Assembly: GCA_964387955.1 (NCBI GenBank) | Contig: CAYLXX010000022.1 | Location: 1 to 15,838, forward strand | Direction: 5' to 3' | Source of the DNA: CAYLXX01 sp964387955 | GTDB taxonomy: Bacteria; Patescibacteriota; Microgenomatia; UBA1406; GWC2-37-13 | Length of the DNA stretch: 15,838 nucleotides | Shown: positions 1 to 6,735 of the stretch, piece by piece | Layout of the letters: every line of letters begins with the position of its first letter | How positions within the stretch are numbered: the stretch's first letter is position 1 | Position numbers and translations under genes: made by a program | The notes under the pieces: generated by a model | What the model saw: only the letters and a program-made list of their open reading frames with translations | What the model was told of the DNA's origin: nothing | Database searches by the model: none

Positions 1-209
1 CCGACAGACTGCATAATTTAAGAACTTTTCACCCCAAGCCCTACGAAAAATCTCCGCGTGAGCGTATACGAGAGACCGAAGAGATTCTTATACCCATTTT
101 CCATGGAGCAGCCGAAGCTTACCCCATTGAAACAGAATATTTATTACGTGAAATCGATAAAGCCATTATACAGTTGCGAGTTTATACAACTTCTTCTCGA
201 GATCGGTAA
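1..209 (+). CDS. HD-domain (RelA/SpoT-like) hydrolase, C-terminal end only
   Basis: One frame (codons starting at base 3) is open from the window edge to TAA at 207-209, giving the last 68 residues of a protein whose start lies upstream. The visible part opens with DRLHNLRT, followed by an Arg/Glu-rich stretch and ETEEILIPIF. This matches the end of the HD domain of RelA/SpoT-type (p)ppGpp hydrolases, where the family reads ADRLHNMRTL and then ETLEIYAPLA. In that family the Asp of DRLHN belongs to the metal/active-site set. The protein stops soon after the HD domain with no room for synthetase, TGS or ACT domains downstream, so it is probably a small stand-alone HD hydrolase such as a (p)ppGpp or other nucleotide hydrolase. 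Substrate is inferred. The end overlaps the end of the opposite-strand gene by 28 nt. Confidence 0.65.
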   Translation, partial: DRLHNLRTFHPKPYEKSPRERIRETEEILIPIFHGAAEAYPIETEYLLREIDKAIIQLRVYTTSSRDR

Positions 210-1090
210 AAGAAGTACAAAACAATTGCTATCGTTGAAGTTGGCGTAAACCAGATTGGTACTTCGAGTCCAAAAGACTCTAAAATCATCACCATACCTA
301 AAAACAGTATCGAGTACATAGCTCCATTTTTAAGATAACGATATTTTTTGATGCGATCCATATTGCTTACTGTCAGTTGCCTGAGAATCATCGCTCCGAG
401 TCCATTCCCAAGCAGAATAATCGGTACAGAAAGTGTGAAGGCAAACGCGCCCAAGACGCCATCAATCGAGAAAGAGGCATCGATAATTTCAAGATACAAA
501 AGTTTACTTATATCAGATAGTCCGGTACCCAAAAGATGTTTTTCTTGTTCTTTAGCGTTTTCACGAAAGCCATGAACAATAAAATAAGCAGTCGATCCTA
601 TCACAGCCGACATAGCCATGTAAGGATTTTCATGCACACTAAAAAACACTATAATTGCCAGAATTATCGATACCACTGCATAAAACCAAACTCCCTGGCT
701 ATGAATAAATCGTTCTCCGGGGAGACCGTATTTTTTTTCTTCCATAAATAACCAGTGATAAAACACAAACAGTAAAAAAACACCTCCACCTACCAGAAGA
801 AGCGGCGCCGATTGCTGGATCGTCATGGCCACATGTTTGTCATTGGAAAACGTAGCAGTTAAGGCGCCGATTGGACCAAGTTGCGGTGAAGTTATCCACA
901 CAATAATCCACGGTAATCCACCTCGGACCAAAAAAACAGCAATCAATAATCCATACGTGAGAAACCATTTACGGGCTTTTTGATTTAAAGTAGTTAATAC
1001 TTCAGCATTGATGATGGCGTTATCAACACTCGAAATAATCTCAAATAATGAAAGTCCAAGAACAACCAGAATAAACGATAGCACTCCCAT
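182..1090 (-). CDS. DUF475 / TerC-superfamily integral membrane protein
   Basis: A 302-residue polytopic membrane protein with about seven or eight hydrophobic segments. Two acidic motifs in or next to membrane segments mark the family: SSVDNAIINAEVL (Asp23) near the N-terminus and EIIDASFSIDGVLGAF (Asp204, Asp210) in the C-terminal half. Together they give the duplicated D-N-A / D-x-V-L pattern of DUF475 and TerC proteins, which belong to the LysE-like superfamily and are linked to metal-ion (for example Mn) export and tellurite resistance. The transported ion cannot be read from the sequence. The frame is open 16 codons further upstream (ATG at 1138), but I chose the ATG at 1088-1090 because a TATACT box ends exactly 6 nt before it and the longer version would overlap the divergent gene's start. 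No SD is present. Confidence 0.75.
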   Translation of the reverse strand: MGVLSFILVVLGLSLFEIISSVDNAIINAEVLTTLNQKARKWFLTYGLLIAVFLVRGGLPWIIVWITSPQLGPIGALTATFSNDKHVAMTIQQSAPLLLVGGGVFLLFVFYHWLFMEEKKYGLPGERFIHSQGVWFYAVVSIILAIIVFFSVHENPYMAMSAVIGSTAYFIVHGFRENAKEQEKHLLGTGLSDISKLLYLEIIDASFSIDGVLGAFAFTLSVPIILLGNGLGAMILRQLTVSNMDRIKKYRYLKNGAMYSILFLGMVMILESFGLEVPIWFTPTSTIAIVLYFFYRSREEVV

Positions 1091-1096
1091 GCATAT

Positions 1097-1104
1097 AGTA
1101 TACT
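1097..1104. promoter_or_regulatory. Shared palindromic -10 for two divergent leaderless genes
   Basis: The 8-bp palindrome AGTATACT contains TATACT on both strands (+: 1099-1104; -: 1097-1102). On the + strand 6 nt (TGAAAG) separate it from ATG 1111. On the - strand 6 nt (ATATGC) separate it from ATG 1090. With a hexamer at -12 to -7, both start codons sit at +1. The two promoters overlap almost completely, so RNA polymerase should open only one direction at a time. The assignment is by pattern; no clear -35 boxes are seen. Confidence 0.65.
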
Positions 1105-1110
1105 TGAAAG

Positions 1111-1623
1111 ATGCTTTTTGTAGGAGGTGTAGCGGCAATTATCCTCGTCATTATTGCGCTTTTTGCGTTCCCGATATTTTCCCCTATCCCCTACTTTCCT
1201 TCCAATAAAAAAGACCTTAAAAGAATTCTCGATGCCATTAACCTTAAGTCAGATGAAACATTAGTCGATTTGGGTGCCGGCGATGGTTTGGTAATTTTTG
1301 AGTCTGCTCGCCGGCACAAAGGCTATTTTGTCGCCGATGAAATTAATCCTGTCTTATTTGGCATCATGTATATCCGTCGCTTATTTCACCCTAACAGAAA
1401 AAATATTCGCGTAATCTTGAAAAATATGTTTAAAGTGCACGACACTCCCTTATCTGGAAAATTGGTGTTTTACCTATATGTTTCTCCGTGGTTTTTGGAA
1501 AAAATTTATGCATATCTTAAGAAACATTTCAAAAATTTTCGCGTAGTTACCTACTTCTACCCTATCCCCTCTTTAAAACCAAAGAAAGTCATCGAGGGTG
1601 TGCATAAAATTTATATATACTAA
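1111..1623 (+). CDS. Membrane-anchored class I SAM methyltransferase (FAM173-like)
   Basis: A 170-residue protein. Residues 1-25 form one hydrophobic membrane anchor, followed by a short Pro-rich stalk. The Rossmann methyltransferase motif I is LVDLGAGDG (residues 51-59), and an acidic residue (Glu77 in VADEINP) sits where the SAM ribose is normally bound. The C-terminal strand/helix region is short, so this is a minimal fold. A single N-terminal anchor followed directly by a DLGxGDG methyltransferase resembles the FAM173/ATPSCKMT protein-lysine methyltransferase family, but the substrate here is unknown. A -10 box ends 6 nt before the ATG, so the transcript should be leaderless. The PAP2 gene follows after 3 nt and is probably co-transcribed. 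Confidence 0.7.
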   Translation: MLFVGGVAAIILVIIALFAFPIFSPIPYFPSNKKDLKRILDAINLKSDETLVDLGAGDGLVIFESARRHKGYFVADEINPVLFGIMYIRRLFHPNRKNIRVILKNMFKVHDTPLSGKLVFYLYVSPWFLEKIYAYLKKHFKNFRVVTYFYPIPSLKPKKVIEGVHKIYIY

Positions 1624-1626
1624 GAT

Positions 1627-2187
1627 ATGCTTCTTATTAATCAATTTGATTTTCAGATTACCCGGTTTATTGCTCTCACCATCCCCCACAATATCTTAAC
1701 TGATTATTTTTTTGCTTTTTTGTCGCTGAAGGGTAATTCAATTATCGTCTGGGCACTTATTTTATTGCTTTTGATCATTTTTGAAGAAAACCGGAATAAA
1801 AAGTTTATGTTTTTTTTCTTTATGAGCTTTGTTTTAACAAGCGTTATCAATAACAATCTTTTAAAAAATTTATTTCAGAGGCCTAGACCAATTTTCCATT
1901 TTACCACTCCCCTAGCCTGCCCGACTGATTTTGGAATGCCATCGGGTCATGCGGCCGCGGCTTTTGCGGCCGCAGTAATTTTTGCCCATTTTGATCCGAA
2001 ACGGAGATGGATTTACTATGTCGTAGCTGGCTTGGTTGGATTATCGCGCATTTATTTAGGCTGTCACTATTTCCTGGATGTAGTAGTTGGAGCAATTGTG
2101 GGATCGCTCATTAGCTATCTTTTTATTATATCTTCAAGTCATTCTTCTCCATCGAATAAAACTTCACGCGGTCACCGCGGAACATAA
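1627..2187 (+). CDS. PAP2-family membrane phosphatase (lipid pyrophosphatase)
   Basis: A 186-residue polytopic protein carrying the full PAP2 active site: K80-x6-R87-P88, then P105-S106-G107-H108, then S140-R141-x5-H147-x3-D151. His147 is the expected nucleophile and His108 the acid. Spacing and size fit the small bacterial PAP2 enzymes that dephosphorylate undecaprenyl pyrophosphate or related lipid phosphates on the outer face of the membrane (BcrC/PgpB type). A role in recycling the lipid carrier for cell-wall or glycan synthesis is inferred. It starts 3 nt after the methyltransferase stop, with no SD, so translation probably depends on coupling. Its last 62 nt overlap the 3' end of dnaB on the other strand. 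Confidence 0.85.
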   Translation: MLLINQFDFQITRFIALTIPHNILTDYFFAFLSLKGNSIIVWALILLLLIIFEENRNKKFMFFFFMSFVLTSVINNNLLKNLFQRPRPIFHFTTPLACPTDFGMPSGHAAAAFAAAVIFAHFDPKRRWIYYVVAGLVGLSRIYLGCHYFLDVVVGAIVGSLISYLFIISSSHSSPSNKTSRGHRGT

Positions 2188-3463
2188 GTTCGATTTCGCC
2201 TGTTGCACCATTGCGGTGTTTGGCGATATATATTTTAAGAATGCGCTTACTGGTGTCGAGCAAATCGTTTTCTTCTTCCTGATAGATAAACATGACGACA
2301 TCGGCATCCTGCTCGATAGCACCTGATTCACGCAAGTCTGCTAATTGGGGTTTTTTGGAGCCTCTCTGCTCGACTGCGCGTGATAATTGAGAAAGAGCCA
2401 GCACAGGAATGCGCAGTTCCCGGGCTAAGTTTTTGAGTCCTTGCGAAACAAACGACACTTCCTGTACACGGGAATCGAAGCGGCGGCCGGCATCGGCCAG
2501 TTGCAAATAATCCACAATGAGCATCTTAATATCTTTGTCCATTTTGAGCTTACGAGCTTTGGTACGCATTTCCAGAATCGAAATACCCGGAGTGTCATCG
2601 ATGAAGATAGGAGCGCTTGAGAGATCGCCCATGGCCTCAGTCAACCGTTTGTAGTCGTCGTCTGACAAACGACCGGTTTTAAGCCGCCAGGCGTCGATTT
2701 CGGCCTGTCCTACAAGCAGTCGGTCGACAAGTTCTTCCTTACTCATCTCCAGCGAAAACATGCCCACTGGCATTTTGTGGTTAATTGCAGCTTGTAGAGC
2801 AATATTGAGGGCCATGGTTGTTTTACCAACTCCTGGCCTGGCGGCGAGGATTACCAAATTGGACTCCTGGAGTCCCGACAACTTATTGTCCAAGTCGGCA
2901 AATCCAGTCGGGACTCCCCTCATATGGTCTCCCCGCTTCACAAACTCTTCCAGCCTCTCAAAACTTTCGGCCAAGATAGATTTAAGTTCGATAAAATCAC
3001 TGTGTAAGTGTTCTTGGGACAATGCAAAAATCTGGCCCTCCGCCATATCCAGAAGTTTACGGATATCTGCATTATCAAAAGCATTTTCCACCAGACGCGA
3101 AGACATTTCGATCAGTTTGCGTTTCGTGTACTCATCTTTAACAATATGGCCGTACTGCTCCACGTGAGCTGATGTCGGAACAATATTGATCAGGTCTGAT
3201 AAATATTGTGCTCCGCCGATCTTCTTCAAGTTGCCCGCTGTCTGCATTTCACTCTTTAAGGTAAGCAAGTCGATCGGCTGCTGTTTCTCAAAAAGCGCTA
3301 GCATCGCATCAAATATTGTCTGATGCGCTGGAACATAAAATTGATCTGAACGGAGAAATTCGGCTACTAAACTAATGGCAGATGAATCGATAAGTATTGA
3401 TCCAAGTACTGATTTTTCGGCTTCAATATCATGTGGTGGTACCTTACCAGTCTGAGTTGCCAT
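2126..3463 (-). CDS. dnaB: Replicative DNA helicase DnaB
   Basis: A 445-residue protein of normal DnaB length. The N-terminal DnaB_N helical domain begins PPHDIEAEKSVLGSILID. A linker with HSDFIELKSILAESFERLEEF leads to the RecA-like motor. Walker A is ARPGVGKTTMA (Lys at about residue 214), followed by SLEMSKEELVDRL, Walker B region MLIVDYLQL, and the conserved LSQLSRAVEQR and LADLRESGAIEQDADVV motifs. It unwinds the fork as a 5'-3' hexamer. No intein interrupts the Walker A or later intein-prone sites. The gene follows the MBL hydrolase by 38 nt on the same strand and may share its transcript. An AT-rich stretch just upstream (TATTAT 10 nt before the ATG) could also be a promoter. No SD. 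The 3' end overlaps the PAP2 gene. Confidence 0.95.
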   Translation of the reverse strand: MATQTGKVPPHDIEAEKSVLGSILIDSSAISLVAEFLRSDQFYVPAHQTIFDAMLALFEKQQPIDLLTLKSEMQTAGNLKKIGGAQYLSDLINIVPTSAHVEQYGHIVKDEYTKRKLIEMSSRLVENAFDNADIRKLLDMAEGQIFALSQEHLHSDFIELKSILAESFERLEEFVKRGDHMRGVPTGFADLDNKLSGLQESNLVILAARPGVGKTTMALNIALQAAINHKMPVGMFSLEMSKEELVDRLLVGQAEIDAWRLKTGRLSDDDYKRLTEAMGDLSSAPIFIDDTPGISILEMRTKARKLKMDKDIKMLIVDYLQLADAGRRFDSRVQEVSFVSQGLKNLARELRIPVLALSQLSRAVEQRGSKKPQLADLRESGAIEQDADVVMFIYQEEENDLLDTSKRILKIYIAKHRNGATGEIELMFRGDRVKFYSMEKNDLKI

Positions 3464-3501
3464 AAGTCTATAAATAATAACAGAAGAAACAGATTATTGT
3501 C

Positions 3502-4158
3502 TTACGATTCGGCTTTCAAAACCACCACTTTCATTTCGTCCTCCATAATATTTTCTTTCTTGATACTCAATTTTGGCATCGGCTCCTCGGGAGTTATCCC
3601 CATTTTTTTCAAGAAATCCTCAAGAGTCGCCAGTTGAGCAAAAGCTTTAACCTCATGTGCCGGAGATCGATAATGCATTGGTACAACCATATTCGGCTCT
3701 AATTTTTTGATAAATTCCACTGCATCTGTCGGATCTATCGTATAAAAACCACCCACCGGAACAAGCAGTACATTGATATCGCCTAATTCTTGTACAAAAC
3801 TGTCATCTGGCACCAATCCCAAATCGCCACAGTGCAAAATCGACATTTCTTCGGTCTCAAATTTATACAAAATATTTTCTCCTCGGTCAGCACCCTTTTT
3901 TTTATCATGAAAACTTTTAAAACCAGTTATACGCACACCCATTTTCTCGTAATCGCCTGGCCAATCGATAACCAACGGCGATCCACCGACTCCAGCCAAG
4001 TAATCATGATCTGGATGATGATGAGAGATAGTGACAATGTCTGCTTCTTGCTTAGGAAACTTAAGCCCGACCATTTTTGGGTCAAAAGGATCGGTGACAA
4101 CTTGAGCAGATTTAGACTTAATAACGAATGACGAGTGACCTATATATTTGATATCCAT
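3502..4158 (-). CDS. Metallo-beta-lactamase-fold hydrolase (UlaG-like)
   Basis: A 218-residue soluble protein with the metal-binding signature H46-x-H48-x-D50-H51 in ISHHHPDHDYL, then His109 and Asp112 in LHCGDLG, and the late His162 in VVPMHYRSP. This is the layout of the UlaG/UPF0173-like branch of the metallo-beta-lactamase fold, which binds two divalent metals and hydrolyses esters, lactones or phosphodiesters. The true substrate is unknown. The start MDIKYIGHSSF is typical of the family's first strand. TATTCT at 4165-4170 ends 6 nt before this ATG, which supports it and implies a leaderless mRNA. dnaB follows 38 nt downstream. Confidence 0.82.
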   Translation of the reverse strand: MDIKYIGHSSFVIKSKSAQVVTDPFDPKMVGLKFPKQEADIVTISHHHPDHDYLAGVGGSPLVIDWPGDYEKMGVRITGFKSFHDKKKGADRGENILYKFETEEMSILHCGDLGLVPDDSFVQELGDINVLLVPVGGFYTIDPTDAVEFIKKLEPNMVVPMHYRSPAHEVKAFAQLATLEDFLKKMGITPEEPMPKLSIKKENIMEDEMKVVVLKAES

Positions 4159-4164
4159 ACTGTC

Positions 4165-4173
4165 AGAATAACA
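4165..4173 (-). promoter_or_regulatory. Extended -10 of the MBL-fold gene (leaderless)
   Basis: Read on the minus strand, TGT-TATTCT forms an extended -10 (TGn plus hexamer at 4165-4170). Six bases (GACAGT) separate it from ATG 4158, so +1 should coincide with the start codon. Confidence 0.5.
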
Positions 4174-4210
4174 AAAAACCTACTAAATTTCAATGAGATC
4201 TCGTGTAAAA

Positions 4211-4216
4211 TATAGT
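4211..4216 (+). promoter_or_regulatory. -10 box of tRNA-Thr
   Basis: TATAGT is followed by 5 nt (TTACC) and then G1 of the mature tRNA at 4222. Transcription would be expected to start at or within about one base of the tRNA 5' end. A nearby alternative, TGTAAAAT ending at 4211, would give a leader of about 3 nt. Confidence 0.5.
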
Positions 4217-4221
4217 TTACC

Positions 4222-4293
4222 GCCTGAATAGTTTAGTGGTAAAACAAACCCTTGGTAAGGGTTAGACTGGGGGTTCGATTCCCCCTTCAGGCT
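4222..4293 (+). tRNA. tRNA-Thr(GGT)
   Basis: A complete 72-nt cloverleaf. The acceptor stem GCCTGAA/TTCAGGC is a perfect 7 bp. The D stem GTTT/AAAC encloses AGTGGTA. The anticodon stem AACCC/GGGTT (4247-4251/4259-4263) closes loop TTGGTAA with anticodon GGT at 4254-4256, reading ACC/ACU (Thr). The variable loop is short. The T arm is GGGGG-TTCGATT-CCCCC. The discriminator is T and the 3' CCA is not encoded, so it must be added by a CCA transferase. A run of six T follows at 4296-4301 and may help termination. Confidence 0.95.
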
Positions 4294-4368
4294 CATTTTT
4301 TGACCTATAAATATTTATTTATCTACTTGAAAATATCTATAGTCAGCGTCACAACAATATTCCTTAAG

Positions 4369-4388
4369 TTATCCACAGGCTATTCACA
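4369..4388 (+). other. Two DnaA-box-like 9-mers
   Basis: TTATCCACA (4369-4377) is a perfect match to the DnaA box consensus TTATNCACA. CTATTCACA (4380-4388) matches 8 of 9 in the same orientation, 11 bp later. An AT-rich stretch (about 4391-4420) follows before the promoter of the next gene. This could be a DnaA-regulated promoter or part of an origin; dnaB lies about 0.9 kb away. Two boxes alone are weak evidence. Confidence 0.3.
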
Positions 4389-4427
4389 TAGACCTTTTTT
4401 TTAATATTAAAAGTCTTAAGTTACATG

Positions 4428-4433
4428 TATAAT
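4428..4433 (+). promoter_or_regulatory. -10 box of the methyltransferase gene (leaderless)
   Basis: A perfect TATAAT is followed by 6 nt (CATAAA) and ATG 4440. This spacing decides the start: the in-frame ATG at 4425 lies upstream of and inside the promoter and would not be transcribed. Confidence 0.65.
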
Positions 4434-4439
4434 CATAAA

Positions 4440-5066
4440 ATGACAAAACAAGAAACAATTAATACATATAACAATAATGCTCGTACCTTTGCCGATGAAT
4501 TTGACAGTTATGGTCCCAGAGTAAAAGATGTCGAAAAAGCATTTTCATACGTAAAAAAATCTCATCCTAAGGTGGTTGAAATCGGTTGTGGAAGCGGCCG
4601 CGATGCGCGAGAAATACTCAAAAGAACTGATGATTACACAGGTATAGATATTGCAGAAAAACTTCTTCAGATTGCTCAAGAAAATAACCCAACAGGACTA
4701 TTCCAACATGCAGATCTTGAAACATACGAGTTTCCCGAAGAAGTCGACATTATTTTTGCTTTTGCTTCGCTCCTTCACTCAGATAAAGAAAGTGTAGGAA
4801 AAGTTTTGCAGCGTGCAAGTAAAACATTAGCATCTGGAGGAATTATTTTTATATCACTTAAGGAAGCTGAGGAATATCAAGAAAAAAGAGTTATTGAAGA
4901 ACACACAGGCGCACGAACTTACTTCTATTACACACCTGGAGAAATTGAGGAAATGGCGCCTGAACTTAAACCTGTATTTTTGGAGAGACAAACCTTACAA
5001 GGAACAGATCGAAGAGTCACTGGATGGTTTTCTCTAATTCTGCAAAAACCTGCGGAAATAAAGTAA
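4440..5066 (+). CDS. Class I SAM-dependent methyltransferase
   Basis: A 208-residue soluble protein. Motif I is KVVEIGCGSGRD (residues 44-55), motif II has an acidic Asp70 in YTGIDIAEKLL, motif III is the HADLETYEF region, and motif IV is VDIIFAFASLLHS. It ends with a LILQKP strand. This is the UbiE/Methyltransf_11-like layout of small-molecule methyltransferases. The N-terminal NTYNNNARTFADEF resembles the helix that often caps the SAM pocket in this group. The substrate is unknown. The start at 4440 is chosen because TATAAT ends 6 nt upstream. Its stop is only 2 nt from the end of the convergent surface-protein gene, so no terminator fits between them. Confidence 0.85.
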   Translation: MTKQETINTYNNNARTFADEFDSYGPRVKDVEKAFSYVKKSHPKVVEIGCGSGRDAREILKRTDDYTGIDIAEKLLQIAQENNPTGLFQHADLETYEFPEEVDIIFAFASLLHSDKESVGKVLQRASKTLASGGIIFISLKEAEEYQEKRVIEEHTGARTYFYYTPGEIEEMAPELKPVFLERQTLQGTDRRVTGWFSLILQKPAEIK

Positions 5067-5068
5067 AT

Positions 5069-5725
5069 TTAGGATTTCTTACGAAGCATGAAACCGGCGC
5101 CAAGAAGTGCGAATTCTCCTGCGACTACGACCAACCCAAACTCAGGTCCTGAAGAAGGAACTTGAGTAACACCCATCACCTGTTTTTCGATACAAAGTTG
5201 AGCTGTATCATCATCTGAGGCATTGGCATTGAAAGCTTGTGCTCGATTAACTACACAAAGCAGTCCTTTATCGGCTGGTAAATCTTTTTGATCAGCTACT
5301 TGCATAGTAAGATCAAATGTTTTTTCTTCATTGACATTAAAATCTCCGGCTGAGAAGCTGATGGTACGAGTATTACTGTCAAAAGCACCTGGTCCCTCTA
5401 AAGGATCAAGATAGGAAGGAACAAAGTCTTTAATGGTCACTCCAGTTAATTTGGTATTAGAAGTATTTTTTACAATCAGTCGGAACATAACTTGTGATCC
5501 AGGTCCAAAGCGAGGATCTGAAGGTGAAAGATTGTCGACGAAATCAGTCACTCCGCCTTTGGTAACAGGCTTGGCGACAAGTTTATTGATGATTATACTC
5601 TGTGAAGGAGGACAACCGCCATACTGACCATATTGGCCTGTGCATCCATATTGAGCATTAGCTGTTTTGGCGAAAAAAAGAAGTGCAAAAACTAAAAAAC
5701 TCGCAATAAGTCCTTTTCGTATCAT
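5069..5725 (-). CDS. Secreted DUF11-like surface protein with SGPE-type C-terminal tail
   Basis: A 218-residue exported protein. Residues 1-24 are a signal peptide (MIRKG, hydrophobic core, ANA-Q cleavage site). A short Q-Y-G/Cys-rich segment follows, with QYG repeated. Then comes one immunoglobulin-like domain of the DUF11/conserved-repeat type, with FRLIVKNTSNTKLTGVTIKD and FNVNEEKTFDL as family hallmarks. The C-terminus is a sorting-type tail: SGPEFG, a hydrophobic segment, then RKKS. This resembles LPXTG-like (TGPE) tails seen on many CPR surface proteins, with Ser in place of Thr. The frame extends to an ATG at 5764, but the ATG at 5723-5725 begins the signal peptide and lies just downstream of TATAAT, so I prefer it. 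No SD. Confidence 0.8.
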   Translation of the reverse strand: MIRKGLIASFLVFALLFFAKTANAQYGCTGQYGQYGGCPPSQSIIINKLVAKPVTKGGVTDFVDNLSPSDPRFGPGSQVMFRLIVKNTSNTKLTGVTIKDFVPSYLDPLEGPGAFDSNTRTISFSAGDFNVNEEKTFDLTMQVADQKDLPADKGLLCVVNRAQAFNANASDDDTAQLCIEKQVMGVTQVPSSGPEFGLVVVAGEFALLGAGFMLRKKS

Positions 5726-5735
5726 ATGACTGGCA

Positions 5736-5741
5736 ATTATA
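5736..5741 (-). promoter_or_regulatory. -10 box of the surface-protein gene
   Basis: On the minus strand a perfect TATAAT lies 10 nt before ATG 5725, predicting a leader of only about 3-4 nt. It rules out the longer start at 5764, which is upstream of this box. Confidence 0.55.
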
Positions 5742-5901
5742 CTACAGGCCTGTTTGCTTGTCAACTATAGGTTACTTAAGCGAAATTCATGAGTAGCATC
5801 AGTAGCAATAACGCCGTTACAAGTACCATATGGATTAAGAATAAGCTCTCTCTATCAAAAAAGGGTATGAATTACGTGTGAATTTAGTAACAATATCTAC
5901 C

Positions 5902-5910
5902 TGATATAAT
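5902..5910 (+). promoter_or_regulatory. Extended -10 of the TrmH-family gene (leaderless)
   Basis: TGA-TATAAT is a consensus extended -10. Six nt (AGGCCT) separate it from ATG 5917, so +1 falls on the A of the start codon. Confidence 0.7.
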
Positions 5911-5916
5911 AGGCCT

Positions 5917-6453
5917 ATGAAACTCAACGCCAAGGAGCTGCGCACAGTCGACGAGGAAGAAGCAGTTAAACGAGCCGCTTCTCTCCCCCGCCATGAGCTC
6001 TACCTAATCCTCGAGAATATTTACGACACCTATAATGTCGGTGGCCTGTTTCGACTAGCCGATGCGCTTGCCTGTAAAAAAATTTATCTTTGCGGTCAAA
6101 CCGAAATTCCTCCTAATTCAAGAATAAAAAAAGCCTCGATTGGTACATATAAACTCGTCCCCTGGGAATATAAAAAAACCGCGCTTGAGGCGATTGCCGA
6201 GGTGAAACAGGCCAATACCAATACACATGTCATCGCAGTCGAGCAAAGCAATAAAGCGATTTCTCTATCTCAGCTCGATACCAAGCTTCCCATTGCTCTC
6301 TTAGTTGGCAACGAAACTTCTGGAGTATTGCCCGAGACACTTGATAAAGTAGATACGATAGTCGAAATACCGATGTGGGGAATCAATAAATCTCTTAACG
6401 TCATTGTGTCTGCAGCTATCGTCTCCTACCAGATCATGTTGAAAAAAATGTAG
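5917..6453 (+). CDS. TrmH/SpoU-family RNA 2'-O-methyltransferase
   Basis: A 178-residue protein with the three SPOUT/TrmH motifs. Motif 1 is NVGGLFRLADA (residues 40-50; Arg46 is the expected catalytic Arg). Motif 2 is LLVGNETSGV, the Gly-Asn-Glu loop of the SAM pocket. Motif 3 is IPMWGINKSLNVIVSAAIV, which forms the knot. Family members methylate ribose 2'-OH in tRNA or 23S rRNA; which RNA is modified here cannot be told. It lacks the L30e-like N-terminal domain of RlmB, so it is the small TrmH/TrmL-like type. The start is fixed by an extended -10 ending 6 nt upstream. No SD. Confidence 0.88.
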   Translation: MKLNAKELRTVDEEEAVKRAASLPRHELYLILENIYDTYNVGGLFRLADALACKKIYLCGQTEIPPNSRIKKASIGTYKLVPWEYKKTALEAIAEVKQANTNTHVIAVEQSNKAISLSQLDTKLPIALLVGNETSGVLPETLDKVDTIVEIPMWGINKSLNVIVSAAIVSYQIMLKKM

Positions 6454-6486
6454 ACTATAATCCGTTGTATTTTTATACCCGTGAGA

Positions 6487-6492
6487 TAAAAT
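6487..6492 (+). promoter_or_regulatory. -10 box of the small coiled-coil gene (leaderless)
   Basis: TAAAAT is followed by 6 nt (TATAGT) and ATG 6499. The same exact spacing recurs at five other starts in the window. Confidence 0.5.
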
Positions 6493-6498
6493 TATAGT

Positions 6499-6735
6499 AT
6501 GACACTCACTCCAACCGATCTTGAAGCCATTAAACATTTATTCGATGATAGGTTTGAAGCGATTGAGAAAAGATTTGATTCTTTGGAATTAAAGATAGAT
6601 CGACTTTCCGAGAGACTCACAACTGTAGAGCGCCAGATGAAATATATAGTAAAACTTTATATTGAAGATATTCCTAATCACGAAGGTCGTATTGAAAAAA
6701 TTGAGGAACATCTTAAGCTACCAGAATCTCCTTAA
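6499..6735 (+). CDS. Small coiled-coil protein, function unknown
   Basis: A 78-residue protein, highly charged and almost entirely helical by composition. Heptad-like spacing of Leu/Ile/Phe is visible in FDDRFEAIEKRFDSLELKID and continues through LSERLTTVERQM, followed by a second helix after a Pro break (EDIPNHEGRIEKIEEHL). No membrane segment, signal peptide or catalytic motif is seen. Small proteins with this kind of coiled coil are common in Patescibacteria, and oligomerisation is the only safe inference. A -10-like box ends 6 nt before the ATG and there is no SD. It is the last gene before the 6849-10583 block. Confidence 0.7.
   Translation: MTLTPTDLEAIKHLFDDRFEAIEKRFDSLELKIDRLSERLTTVERQMKYIVKLYIEDIPNHEGRIEKIEEHLKLPESP

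Noticed and set aside
892..900. Perfect DnaA box TTATCCACA plus two nearby ATCCAC repeats
   Set aside because: They lie inside the DUF475 gene and follow from repeated Trp-Ile codons read on the other strand.
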